A stretch of DNA of 64,000 nucleotides from an uncultured SAR86 cluster bacterium. Lineage in GTDB: Bacteria; Pseudomonadota; Gammaproteobacteria; Magnimaribacterales; Magnimaribacteraceae. The notes below the pieces were generated by a model. It was not told the DNA's origin. It made no database searches and saw only the letters and a program-made list of their open reading frames with translations. Numbering within the stretch: position 1 is the stretch's first letter; each line of letters starts with the position of its first letter. Shown here one piece after another: positions 1 to 8,354 of this stretch. Where the stretch lies: contig CACNCK010000001.1 of the NCBI GenBank assembly GCA_902618945.1, positions 1 to 64,000 on the forward strand. The letters are read 5' to 3'. A program made the position numbers and the translations under genes.

Positions 1-220
1 CATCATCTGTTCTAAATTGAAGATATTTATCATAATGTTCTTTACTATCCCATACTTCAGTAAAGACCCAGTTGTTTGGATTTTCTGTATTGTAGGTAAG
101 GTCAATTCCCTGGCACCCATCATAGGCTCTAGTTACCTTAAAGGCTTCAGTGCAAATACCGGTAAAGTTATCCTTTTCTCCTTCTTTGAGGGTTCCTTCT
201 AACAAGACACTAACTGTCAT
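1..220 (-). CDS. ABM-fold (antibiotic biosynthesis monooxygenase superfamily) protein, 3' end cut off
   Basis: The reading frame opens at ATG 220-218 and runs off the left edge of the window without a stop, giving 73 visible residues. A good Shine-Dalgarno (GGAGAT, 225-230) precedes the start. The protein has the small ferredoxin-like ABM pattern: an N-terminal strand (MTVSVLLEGTL), a helix with an Ala-Tyr-Asp-Gly-Cys turn, then NNWVFTEVWDSKEHYDKY, the typical W-V-F-x-E-x-W-x-S-x-E-x-Y core. Members of this superfamily are small heme-degrading, quinol-oxidising or unknown-function dimers, and the exact substrate cannot be told. It follows the outer-membrane protein gene by 62 bp on the same strand. 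The family call is from pattern recognition only. Confidence 0.75.
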   Translation of the reverse strand, partial: MTVSVLLEGTLKEGEKDNFTGICTEAFKVTRAYDGCQGIDLTYNTENPNNWVFTEVWDSKEHYDKYLQFRTDD

Positions 221-245
221 ATTGATCTCCTTTTAATTAAGCTTC

Positions 246-280
246 TTATGTTATCAGACCTTTAGCCACGACTAACATAA
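246..280. repeat. Inverted repeat between the outer-membrane protein gene and the ABM gene
   Basis: Perfect 8-bp arms TTATGTTA (246-253) and TAACATAA (273-280) enclose 19 bases. The repeat begins three bases past the stop of the outer-membrane protein gene and ends 15 bases before the ABM ribosome-binding site. There is no U-run on either side, so it is not a classical terminator. It could be an operator or a transcript-stabilising stem. Function is unknown. Confidence 0.35.
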
Positions 281-282
281 AC

Positions 283-1341
283 CTAAAAAGAAACATGGTA
301 TCCTGCCTGCAATCCCCAGTTCATTCCCATTCGAGGACCATGTAAATCTTGCGAGATAGGTTTATATAATTCTAATCCAACACTGCCTTTCGGCAACATA
401 ATATTTAAACCTATCCCAGAAGTTAAAATTTTACCACCATAGTTTAAAGGGTTAGCGGTTTGGACAGGAGCGTTTATATTTTTATTGTTCCCTTTTATTG
501 ATTCAATATCCTGAAATTTCAATCTTAATGACCAAGCAGTAATCTGGTTTAGATCTCTTTGTAACCAGAGGTTAGTTTCATAAGAATCGCCAAAATTCCA
601 TTGATCATTCTTTACGTTAATTCTAGATTTTATTTGACTGCCAAATTTCCATTTCTCGTAAGTTTTTGAATAAGTAAGTGCACTCAGCAGGGTGTACGAC
701 TTATCTCCTAATTGCATCCCGTAAGGAAGTATCATCTCATTAATAGCTCCCATTGGTGTAAGCACATTATCTTTCAAATCATTCTTACCACTACTATTTT
801 CCAAACCAAGTTGTGCATGAAATTTAGATCCATCGCTATCTAAGATTTTGAATAGTAGTGACAAACTAATAGAAGACAATCCAGAAGATCTCGTTGAGAA
901 ATCTCCAACTATATCTCTTGCCATCATTGGTTTATAAGTCCTTAGATCCATAGATTTCTGTTCTAGCATGATCATGCCCATTAAGGTAATGTAATCAGAA
1001 GGGGCATACATCCCACCAAGCATAACCATATCCATATCCATATCCTGTGGCACAACGCTGAGATTTTTAGGCATACCAGTAGGGTTGGGAAGCTCCAAAA
1101 TATTCAGATCCATTAATTTATTAGTACCAAGATAATTATGGTTCATATACATTTTCATATACCTAATAGATATCATTGATTCACCCTTTCGATGAAAATG
1201 ATCGCCCATTAACCCTATTGGCCCATGCATCTTAGCGCTATGATTTTTCATATGATCCATATGATCCATATGATCCATTGGTTCAGCAGAAATATTTATC
1301 GAAAAAACTAGAAATAGAGAGAAATAAAATGACTTATACAT
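283..1341 (-). CDS. His/Met-rich outer-membrane beta-barrel protein (MetA-like transporter family)
   Basis: A 352-residue exported protein. Residues 1-19 form a signal peptide ending ISA, and the last residue is Phe (HVSF), as in outer-membrane barrels. The body has alternating short strands and many aromatic residues. After the signal peptide come tandem His-Met-Asp units (HMDHMDHMDHM, about 22-32) and a Met/His-rich stretch with MDMDMVM near residue 100, which suggests soft-metal (copper or silver) binding or exposure at the barrel mouth. This resembles proteins annotated as transporters of the MetA phenol-degradation superfamily that often sit in copper loci, but no copper genes adjoin it. 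It starts 8 bp after typA on the same strand, so it is probably co-transcribed. Metal binding is inference. Confidence 0.6.
   Translation of the reverse strand: MYKSFYFSLFLVFSINISAEPMDHMDHMDHMKNHSAKMHGPIGLMGDHFHRKGESMISIRYMKMYMNHNYLGTNKLMDLNILELPNPTGMPKNLSVVPQDMDMDMVMLGGMYAPSDYITLMGMIMLEQKSMDLRTYKPMMARDIVGDFSTRSSGLSSISLSLLFKILDSDGSKFHAQLGLENSSGKNDLKDNVLTPMGAINEMILPYGMQLGDKSYTLLSALTYSKTYEKWKFGSQIKSRINVKNDQWNFGDSYETNLWLQRDLNQITAWSLRLKFQDIESIKGNNKNINAPVQTANPLNYGGKILTSGIGLNIMLPKGSVGLELYKPISQDLHGPRMGMNWGLQAGYHVSF
1252..1278. repeat. Three 9-bp tandem repeats encoding His-Met-Asp
   Basis: The unit ATGATCCAT occurs three times without mismatch and encodes the HMD repeats behind the signal peptide of the outer-membrane protein. 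Because the unit is 9 bp, copy-number slippage would change the metal-binding-like tract without breaking the frame. Confidence 0.8.
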
Positions 1342-1349
1342 GATAGATA

Positions 1350-3134
1350 TTATCTAATATCTTTTTTCCTTAATCTAATGGATTTTGGCGTTACTTCTAC
1401 AAGCTCATCATCTTCTACAAATTCTAATGCTTGCTCTAATGTATGCTCGATATGAGGCGTCAGTATGAGGTTTTCATCAGTCCCTGCAGCTCGAATATTT
1501 GTTAATTGCTTGGCTTTGGTCGGATTAACTGGCAAGTCGTTATCTCTTGAATGAAGGCCTACTATTTGACCTATGTAAACTTCGGTTCCATGACCAAGAA
1601 ACATCCTGCCTCTCTCTTGCAAATTGAACAGTGAATAAGCAAGCGTTTTACCAGCTGCCATAGAGACCAACACCCCATTTTGTCTTTTAGCCAATTCTCC
1701 ATCCTTTGCTTTCCCATAATGATCAAAAACACTAGTCATAATTCCAGTGCCACTGGTCATTGTTAAAAAACTTGATCTAAAACCGATCATTCCCCTTGAT
1801 GGGGCCAAGAACTCTAACTTAATTCTTCCTTTTCCATCAGGTTCCATATTTTGCAAATCTGCTTTCCTTTGCCCCATTTCTTCCATTACTGCGCCTTGGT
1901 GCTGATCTTCTATATCAATTACTATTTGCTCATAAGGCTCATGTACTTCACCGTTCACTTCCTTTTGAATAACTTCTGGCTTGGAAACACCTAATTCATA
2001 ATCTTCGCGTCGCATATTTTCTATCAAGACTGATAGATGCAGTTCGCCACGTCCGGAAACTTTAAATTTATCTGGAGAATCACCTTGTTCTACTCTAAGA
2101 GCCACATTATGAATTAACTCTTGCTCGAGTCGTTCTTTCAAGTTTCTTGAAGAAATATATTTCCCCTCCCTCCCTGCAAAAGGAGAATTATTTACTTGAA
2201 AGGTCATACTTACAGTCGGCTCATCAACACTTAGAGGTGGTAGGGCTTCAATTTTTTCTGGGCTACATAAAGTATCCGAAATATTAAGCTTATCTATTCC
2301 TGTAATACAAATAATATCGCCAGCTTGGGCTTCAGGTACTTCGACTCTTTCAAGTCCGTTATAACCCATAACTTGTAGCACTTTTCCTCTTCGCTCAGAA
2401 TTATCGGAATCTATTACAGTAACCTGGTCATTGGGTTTGATTTTGCCTCTTTTAATTCTGCCAATTCCAATAACACCTACATAGCTATTGTAATCAAGAG
2501 CACTAATCTGCATTTGAAGAGGACCCTCATCATTTACTTCTGGTGGATTGACTTTCTCAAGAATCAAATCCATCAATGGGGACATATCTTCAGACATCTC
2601 ATCTTCATCTAATCCAGCAACACCATTAAGAGCGGAGGCATAAATAACAGGAAAATCTAATTGCTCATCATTACCGCCAAGCCTATCAAACAGATCAAAT
2701 ACTTGATCTAATACCCAATCAGGTCTGGCTCCCGGCCTATCCACTTTATTTATAACTAAAATAGGATTTAATCCTTGGTCAAAAGCTTTCTGAGTTACAA
2801 ATCTGGTTTGAGGCATAGGTCCATCCACTGCATCAACAAGCAGCAAGACGGAATCAACCATTGAAAGTACCCTTTCAACTTCACCCCCAAAATCAGCATG
2901 ACCAGGAGTATCTACTATATTTATTCTGTGATCTTTCCACTCAATAGCAGTATTTTTCGCAAGAATAGTAATCCCTCTCTCTTTCTCTTGGTCATCAGAA
3001 TCCATAATTCTTTCAGAATCCATATTCTTTCTATCAAGAGTTCCAGATTGCTGAAGTAATTTGTCTACAAGGGTAGTTTTCCCATGATCTACGTGGGCAA
3101 TAATAGCTACATTTCTGAGTTTTTTAGTCGACAT
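1350..3134 (-). CDS. typA: Ribosome-associated translational GTPase TypA/BipA
   Basis: A 594-residue translation-factor GTPase. G1 is AHVDHGKT at 13-20, G3 is DTPGH at 75-79, G4 is NKVD at 129-132, and a SAL (G5) lies near 167. EF-G-like domains follow, then the TypA-specific C-terminal domain (MTSGTGIMTSVFDHYG, QERGRMFLGHG) and a basic tail (IRLRKKDIR). BipA binds the 70S ribosome, helps 50S assembly and is needed in cold or stress. Length matches the family (about 600). It lies 46 bp after the Sel1 gene and 8 bp before the outer-membrane protein gene on the same strand. Confidence 0.97.
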   Translation of the reverse strand: MSTKKLRNVAIIAHVDHGKTTLVDKLLQQSGTLDRKNMDSERIMDSDDQEKERGITILAKNTAIEWKDHRINIVDTPGHADFGGEVERVLSMVDSVLLLVDAVDGPMPQTRFVTQKAFDQGLNPILVINKVDRPGARPDWVLDQVFDLFDRLGGNDEQLDFPVIYASALNGVAGLDEDEMSEDMSPLMDLILEKVNPPEVNDEGPLQMQISALDYNSYVGVIGIGRIKRGKIKPNDQVTVIDSDNSERRGKVLQVMGYNGLERVEVPEAQAGDIICITGIDKLNISDTLCSPEKIEALPPLSVDEPTVSMTFQVNNSPFAGREGKYISSRNLKERLEQELIHNVALRVEQGDSPDKFKVSGRGELHLSVLIENMRREDYELGVSKPEVIQKEVNGEVHEPYEQIVIDIEDQHQGAVMEEMGQRKADLQNMEPDGKGRIKLEFLAPSRGMIGFRSSFLTMTSGTGIMTSVFDHYGKAKDGELAKRQNGVLVSMAAGKTLAYSLFNLQERGRMFLGHGTEVYIGQIVGLHSRDNDLPVNPTKAKQLTNIRAAGTDENLILTPHIEHTLEQALEFVEDDELVEVTPKSIRLRKKDIR

Positions 3135-3180
3135 CGCTTTAGGAAAGCCGCGATTATAAGCTTTTATTTAGAATCTTCTA

Positions 3181-3642
3181 TTAGTTTTTTGAGATCATTG
3201 AATGGCTTAAAGGCTCTGGGCAACAAAATTTTAAAAGAGCCTCTTTTAGATCTAGATTAACTGCGCTCCTTAGCTTATCTAAAAATTCTTTTGCATGCTT
3301 ATTGCCCCGTTCTTCTGCTACTAGAAAATACTCTAACGCAAGCTCAGGATCGGGATCTGTATTGATACCATCAACATAAAATATTGCTATATTAAAAGGA
3401 GCTTTTGAATGACCTTGCTCATTAGCACGCTGGTACCAATAAACTGCTTTCTCTACGTCTTTGTTTATGCCTCTTCCAATTGAGTAATTTACGCCTGTGT
3501 TGTACTGTGAAACAGAAATTCCTTGAGTTGCAAGTGAAAGGTCGTAAACAAAATCATCTTTCTCATTTACTGCTACTAGTTGAAGACATAAGAAAGTTGA
3601 GAGGAAAAAAATTGTTTTTTTAGAGAGGCCTTTTATCAACAA
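3181..3642 (-). CDS. Small Sel1-repeat protein, probably periplasmic
   Basis: A 153-residue protein with a hydrophobic N-terminus (IFFLSTFLCLQLVAV), probably a signal peptide or anchor. It then has two Sel1/TPR-like repeats: A-V-Y-W-Y-Q-R-A-N-E-Q-G-H-S-K-A (about 67-82) and ALEYFLVAEERGNKHA (about 102-117). Sel1 repeats form helical scaffolds for protein-protein contacts. The start is TTG at 3642-3640, followed by a second TTG in frame, with no strong Shine-Dalgarno. It begins only 6 bp after the stop of the quinone-reductase homologue, so translational coupling is likely. Partner and role are unknown. Confidence 0.7.
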   Translation of the reverse strand: MLIKGLSKKTIFFLSTFLCLQLVAVNEKDDFVYDLSLATQGISVSQYNTGVNYSIGRGINKDVEKAVYWYQRANEQGHSKAPFNIAIFYVDGINTDPDPELALEYFLVAEERGNKHAKEFLDKLRSAVNLDLKEALLKFCCPEPLSHSMISKN

Positions 3643-3648
3643 AAGTCT

Positions 3649-4641
3649 TTATTCCATAGAAACGACAACTTTTCCAAGAACTTTTCTATCTTCTAGGGTT
3701 TTTATAGCTGTAGCTGATTCATCAAGCGAGTAGGTCTCTGTGACAAAAGGTTTAATTTTACCTTCTGCATGAAGGTCAAAGAGTTCTTTGAAATTTTGTT
3801 GATTCTCAGCATATTCAACTCCCGCAAATTGACCCCAGAAAACACCAACTATTTGACACTCTTTTAACAAAGTAAGATTCAAAGGCATTTTTGGAATACC
3901 AGCTGTGAAACCTATAACAAGATATTTTCCATGTCTTGCAATTGCTCTCAATGCAGGCTCAGCATAATCCCCGCCTACAAGATCATAAATCATATCAACG
4001 CCACCACCAGTTACTTCTTTGATTTGATCAGAGAATTTCTTTTGAAGATCTCTGTCCATTTCCCTTTCATAAATGATTCCTTCATCTGCACCTTCTTTTT
4101 TGCAGAGGTCAATTTTCTCTTGAGAAGAAGCAGCGGCAATAACTTTTGCTCCCATTGCTTTTGCAATATGAATTGCAGTAATACCAAGACCGCCACCGGC
4201 TCCAAGAACTAAAACTGACTGTCCAGCTTTAAGCTCACCTCTCTGTTTGAAAGCATGGTAAGTAGTTCCATAATTAAGCGGAAACCCAGCCGCCGTATGG
4301 AAGTCCATTGTTTCTGGTAAAGGCATCAATTGTTGTTCGAGATAAACCCCTTTTTCTCGTAAACCTCCTGATCCTATGCTACCCATTACTCTGTCTCCTT
4401 CCTTGTACATGGTTACGCCTTCGCCAACGGAAGATACAACACCTGAAATTTCACTTCCTGGGCTAAAGGGAAAAGGGGGTTTAAACTGGTACAAACCTTG
4501 AACTATAAGTACATCAGGAAAGCTTATGCCTGTTGCCTTAATGTCAACAACCACTTGTCCAGGGCCGGCAATCGGATCATCAATTTCTTCAACTTGATGT
4601 GAGTCCACTGGTCCGAACTCTTTACATAGAAATGCTTTCAT
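3649..4641 (-). CDS. Zinc-independent MDR-family NADPH:quinone oxidoreductase homologue
   Basis: A 330-residue medium-chain dehydrogenase/reductase of the quinone oxidoreductase (QorA) branch. An N-terminal GroES-like domain (FPDVLIVQGLYQ, PFSPGSEISGVV) is followed by a Rossmann fold with GAGGGLGITAIHIAKAMGAK near 147-166, the family's A-x-x-G-x-G nucleotide motif. The zinc-ligand cysteines of alcohol dehydrogenases are absent. Such enzymes reduce quinones or enones with NADPH, and many in marine bacteria act beside acyl-CoA metabolism, so the substrate is open. The ATG start lies 55 bp past gshA in the same direction. Confidence 0.8.
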   Translation of the reverse strand: MKAFLCKEFGPVDSHQVEEIDDPIAGPGQVVVDIKATGISFPDVLIVQGLYQFKPPFPFSPGSEISGVVSSVGEGVTMYKEGDRVMGSIGSGGLREKGVYLEQQLMPLPETMDFHTAAGFPLNYGTTYHAFKQRGELKAGQSVLVLGAGGGLGITAIHIAKAMGAKVIAAASSQEKIDLCKKEGADEGIIYEREMDRDLQKKFSDQIKEVTGGGVDMIYDLVGGDYAEPALRAIARHGKYLVIGFTAGIPKMPLNLTLLKECQIVGVFWGQFAGVEYAENQQNFKELFDLHAEGKIKPFVTETYSLDESATAIKTLEDRKVLGKVVVSME

Positions 4642-4696
4642 AAAATGGTCCTTATTAAATATCTAGGTGATTAAATTAACGCTAAAATAAAAAACG

Positions 4697-6253
4697 TCAA
4701 GAAATCTTATTTAAAAAATCTTTTAAATAATCTTCGAAGTTCTCTTGATTACTCTCTTCAATTTTTTTAGCTGCTTCAAGAGAATCTTGAGAAGTTGTCG
4801 TGAAAAAGTACTCATCATTTGTTGCAAGACTATCCATATGTTCTTTATGAAGAAGTGACATCTTCATTCCATATTCTTGTAAGGTCATATCATTGGTTTG
4901 GATCTCTTCTAACAAGGATCCACTTAAAGATTTATTAAGACTATTTATAACTTCTTTTTGATTAGAAAGAGTATCAGTCCACTTACTATCACCTTGAGAT
5001 ACTTCCTTGCTCATGAATTCAGCGATGTCTTGCATTCCATCGAGTATTCTCTCAGCCTCTTCTCTGATGCTTATTTTACCTTTAAGTGTTGTAATAGATG
5101 CTTCAGAACTTCTTCCTTCATTTACGATTGTTTTGTGAGTCTTAAACAGTTCATTTGACTCAGATTCTGTTATATCTGGGCTATCAGAAAGTAAGCAAAA
5201 TAATATTAATAGATCTAAGAAATATATTTGTTCTTCAGATATACCAACAAAGGCTTTTGGGTTGAGGTCTATGCATCTTATTTCAAGATAATCTATTCCT
5301 TCATTATTTAAAACATTTATAGGCCTTTCCCCAGTTGGACAAACCCTTTTTGGCCTAATCGTACTGTAATACTCATTTTCTATTTGGATAATAGAATCAT
5401 TTAACTGAATTCTTTGGTTGTCCTTAAATTCACCTAGTTTTTTATAGTCTTCGTAGGAAGTCTTCAAAGCATTTTTTAAATCTAAGGTATATTGATCTAT
5501 AGAGTTGTACGAAATGTTAAGGCTATCCTGCGCCTGACTTATATAGCCTAGGTCTCCCATTCTTAATGAGGTGGCATAAGGCTTGAAAAGATCCTCAGTA
5601 TTAAGATCATCCAAATTGTGACTTCTATTTTCTGCAAAAGACTTATTCGCTATAGGAGAAGATCCAAACAACAGAAGATATAGCCAGCCATATCTTCGGA
5701 AGTTCCTTGCAATACCTAAATAAACCTCATTCTTGAATTTTTTTAAATCAATGGAATTGTTGTCTGCAAAAATTTGCAAAAACTTATCTGAGAATGAAAA
5801 GTTATAATGAATTCCCGCTATCGCCTGCATCATACTTCCATATCTATTTGATAAACCTCTTCTGTATATAGTTTTCATCATACCTTGATTAGATGTCCCG
5901 TAGTTTCCTATTGGTACATCACCCTCGGAATCTATCTGACAAGGCATGCTCAAAGGCCATAGTGATTCTTCTAGTAGATTTTGATTCACAAAAACATGTA
6001 AATCACTCAAAAATTTCAAACATTCTGAAGCACTATTGAAAGTCGGGGTCACTAATTCCAGCAAAGCTTCTGAAAAATCAGTAGTTATATAAGGGTTAGT
6101 TAAAGCTGATCCTAATCCTGATGGATGAGGGGTTTGAGAGATTTTTCCAGATGAGTCAACCCTAAGGCTCTCCCTCTCTATGCCTCTATTTATGAAATTG
6201 AGTTCTGAAGATACTTTTGATTTCTTTATCTCATCTAAAGAAAATCTGATCAT
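4697..6253 (-). CDS. gshA: Glutamate-cysteine ligase, proteobacterial GshA type
   Basis: A 518-residue ligase that makes gamma-glutamylcysteine from glutamate, cysteine and ATP, the first step of glutathione synthesis. Family markers include NFINRGIERESLRV near the N-terminus (conserved G-x-E-x-E-x-L-R), TTDFSEALLELVTP (metal-binding acidic residues), the MMQAIAGIHYNFS segment and CIDLNPKAF. Length fits the roughly 520-residue enterobacterial type. It starts 6 bp after pckA. The exported glutathione peroxidase homologue at 49696 may draw on the same thiol pool, though its true reductant is not known. Confidence 0.95.
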   Translation of the reverse strand: MIRFSLDEIKKSKVSSELNFINRGIERESLRVDSSGKISQTPHPSGLGSALTNPYITTDFSEALLELVTPTFNSASECLKFLSDLHVFVNQNLLEESLWPLSMPCQIDSEGDVPIGNYGTSNQGMMKTIYRRGLSNRYGSMMQAIAGIHYNFSFSDKFLQIFADNNSIDLKKFKNEVYLGIARNFRRYGWLYLLLFGSSPIANKSFAENRSHNLDDLNTEDLFKPYATSLRMGDLGYISQAQDSLNISYNSIDQYTLDLKNALKTSYEDYKKLGEFKDNQRIQLNDSIIQIENEYYSTIRPKRVCPTGERPINVLNNEGIDYLEIRCIDLNPKAFVGISEEQIYFLDLLILFCLLSDSPDITESESNELFKTHKTIVNEGRSSEASITTLKGKISIREEAERILDGMQDIAEFMSKEVSQGDSKWTDTLSNQKEVINSLNKSLSGSLLEEIQTNDMTLQEYGMKMSLLHKEHMDSLATNDEYFFTTTSQDSLEAAKKIEESNQENFEDYLKDFLNKIS

Positions 6254-6259
6254 TTGATC

Positions 6260-7789
6260 TTACCTTGGTCCAGCGTCAACTATAGATTGTGATACGTCAA
6301 ACTTCTTAAAGTTTTCTTTAAATTGATTTACTAGTTTATTTTCATATTCCGCATAAGATGATGGATCTTTCCAATTTTTTATGGGATTGAGAAGCTTGCT
6401 ATCCACTCCCTCAACACTCAATGGGACAGCTAGATTCATTCCTTCTATGGTTTCAGTATCAGCACCAATTAAATCTCCTGATTGAATTGCAGAGATAATT
6501 GATCGAGTTACGGGTATATCGAAACGGTTACCTATTCCATACGGCCCTCCCGTCCATCCTGTATTGACTAAATATACTTTACTATCAAATTCTTCTATTC
6601 TTTTCATTAGAAGGTCAGCATAAACACCCGCGGCTCTAGGAAAAAAGGGAGCTCCATAGCAAGTTGAGAAAGTGGTCTTGAACGCTTCTGTAGAGCCTAC
6701 TTCTGTTGATCCAATTGCAGCTGTATACCCGCTTAAAAAGTGATAAGCAGCAGCCTCTTTGCTTAAGATTGAAACGGGAGGTATTACTCCAGATAAATCA
6801 CAGGTAAGGAATATAACTGCATTAGGTTCTCCACCTGAATTTTCATCTGCTCTTTTTTCTATGTGTTCTCTTGGATAAACAACTCGAGTATTTTCGGTTA
6901 GGGAGGAATCAGAAAAATCTGGATCTTTTGATTCCGAATCGATGACCACATTTTCCATTACGCTACCTCTTTTTATGGCATCCCAAATGACAGGTTCATT
7001 TTTTTTGGTGAGGTTAATGCATTTAGCGTAACAACCTCCTTCAAAATTGAATACTGTACCTGGTCCCCATCCATGTTCGTCATCACCGATTAAGTTTCTT
7101 TCTGGATCTGCTGAAAGTGTTGTTTTTCCGGTACCCGATAAACCAAAGAACAAGCAAACTTCTCCGTTAGATCCAACATTAGAAGCACAGTGCATCGGAA
7201 GAACATCCATTTCGGGTAGTAAGAAATTTTGAACTGCAAACATAGATTTCTTCATTTCTCCTGCATAAGGCATTCCCGCCAATAAGACCTTCTTTCTTGT
7301 GAAGTCTAATAAAACGACGCCATCACTAATAGTGCCATCTGTTTCTGGATCGCATTCAAACAAAGGTGCACTCATAATCTCCCAGTTGTCTTTACCTCCA
7401 GGGTTAAATTCTTGAGGCCTTATGAACATTTGTTTACCAAAAAGATTATGCCATGCCCATTCGGTTCTGATTTTGACTGGTACATAGTAATCAGGATGCT
7501 CTCCAACATGCAAAGAGCTAACAAATGTATCTCTTTGGTTCATGTATTCCTCAACTTTATTCCAAATATTTATAAATGCTTCACTTTCGAATGGTTTGTT
7601 GACTTGTCCCCAATCAACAGAATTGATCGTTGTATCATCTTTAACTATAAACCTATCAAGCGGACTTCTTCCGGTTCTTTTGCCGGTTTTTACAAGCAGC
7701 GCACCATTAGAAGCTATTTCTCCTTCACCTCTTTCAAGAGCGGCATTAATAAGTTCTTCGACGGTTAGATTTTCGTGAATTGATGACAT
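6260..7789 (-). CDS. pckA: ATP-dependent phosphoenolpyruvate carboxykinase
   Basis: A 509-residue PckA that converts oxaloacetate plus ATP to PEP and CO2, the gluconeogenic entry. Visible motifs are the P-loop [18 protein letters not shown] (about 215-232), immediately followed by the second metal/ATP motif IGDDEHGW, and [10 protein letters not shown] at the N-terminus (substrate-binding Arg). It starts at ATG after an AAGGA-type ribosome site. A TATAAT box lies about 27 bp upstream of the start, within the gap after dsbB. With the aldolase, pgk and transketolase elsewhere in the window it points to active gluconeogenesis. It probably transcribes into gshA. Confidence 0.97.
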   Translation of the reverse strand: MSSIHENLTVEELINAALERGEGEIASNGALLVKTGKRTGRSPLDRFIVKDDTTINSVDWGQVNKPFESEAFINIWNKVEEYMNQRDTFVSSLHVGEHPDYYVPVKIRTEWAWHNLFGKQMFIRPQEFNPGGKDNWEIMSAPLFECDPETDGTISDGVVLLDFTRKKVLLAGMPYAGEMKKSMFAVQNFLLPEMDVLPMHCASNVGSNGEVCLFFGLSGTGKTTLSADPERNLIGDDEHGWGPGTVFNFEGGCYAKCINLTKKNEPVIWDAIKRGSVMENVVIDSESKDPDFSDSSLTENTRVVYPREHIEKRADENSGGEPNAVIFLTCDLSGVIPPVSILSKEAAAYHFLSGYTAAIGSTEVGSTEAFKTTFSTCYGAPFFPRAAGVYADLLMKRIEEFDSKVYLVNTGWTGGPYGIGNRFDIPVTRSIISAIQSGDLIGADTETIEGMNLAVPLSVEGVDSKLLNPIKNWKDPSSYAEYENKLVNQFKENFKKFDVSQSIVDAGPR

Positions 7790-7815
7790 TAAGAATCCTT
7801 TTTAAATAGCGAAGT

Positions 7816-7821
7816 ATTATA
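7816..7821 (-). promoter_or_regulatory. Probable -10 box of pckA-gshA
   Basis: On the minus strand TATAAT (7821 to 7816) lies between the dsbB stop and the pckA start, 26 bases before the ATG. The hexamer 17 bp further up (TCTCAT) is a poor -35 match, so an activator may be needed or this is an extended run-through region. It is called on the -10 match alone. Confidence 0.4.
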
Positions 7822-7832
7822 TAGATTATATT

Positions 7833-8354
7833 TTAATTATGAGAATGAATTTCATTTACCTTTTTAAAGATAAATACACAGTAAATCAATAAAAAACTGA
7901 GTGAAATTAATACCCAACCAGGAATGCTGATACCCATAAAAGTCCATAAAATTTCAGCACAATTTCCATCACCTGTAAAAGCTAAGATTAATATTTCTAA
8001 AAAGGGCAATGTAGCAAAAAGGTACTCCATATCGGGTGCGCAGCTCGGGACCAAATCTGCTGGAAGGCTTTGCAAGTAAAGCTGTCTAATTGAGAGTAAT
8101 GCGCCACTTAGAATGGATATAAAAATTGAAGAAAGGATAATTTTATAGGTCAAGATTTTCTTTGGGTTAATTATCATTCCAAAGGCGGCAAGGATTCCAA
8201 CTATAATCACAGAACCTCTTTGCATGTAACAAAGTATGCAGGGCTTCAGTCCCAGATAATGCTCCATATATAAGGCTACTACAATCATTCCCGCAGACGC
8301 CATTAAAAAAAGTAAGAATGTTCTTCTTGGATTTTTGGTAATTAGTTCTATCAA
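7833..8354 (-). CDS. dsbB: Disulfide bond formation protein DsbB
   Basis: A 173-residue inner-membrane quinone reductase that reoxidises DsbA. It has four hydrophobic segments. The first periplasmic loop carries LKPCILCYMQR, the redox CxxC with the conserved Arg that tunes the quinone. The second loop has the DsbA-interacting cysteine pair (LVPSCAPDMEY and GDGNCAEILW). The start is TTG at 8354-8352, nested in the polA stop (TTGA, 4-bp overlap), so translation is probably coupled to polA. Its partner DsbA lies at 13292 on the other strand. Confidence 0.93.
   Translation of the reverse strand: MIELITKNPRRTFLLFLMASAGMIVVALYMEHYLGLKPCILCYMQRGSVIIVGILAAFGMIINPKKILTYKIILSSIFISILSGALLSIRQLYLQSLPADLVPSCAPDMEYLFATLPFLEILILAFTGDGNCAEILWTFMGISIPGWVLISLSFLLIYCVFIFKKVNEIHSHN

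Noticed and set aside
17-202. Plus-strand reading frame at the left edge
   Set aside because: The minus strand has an intact ABM frame with a good ribosome site. The plus frame has no recognisable protein features.
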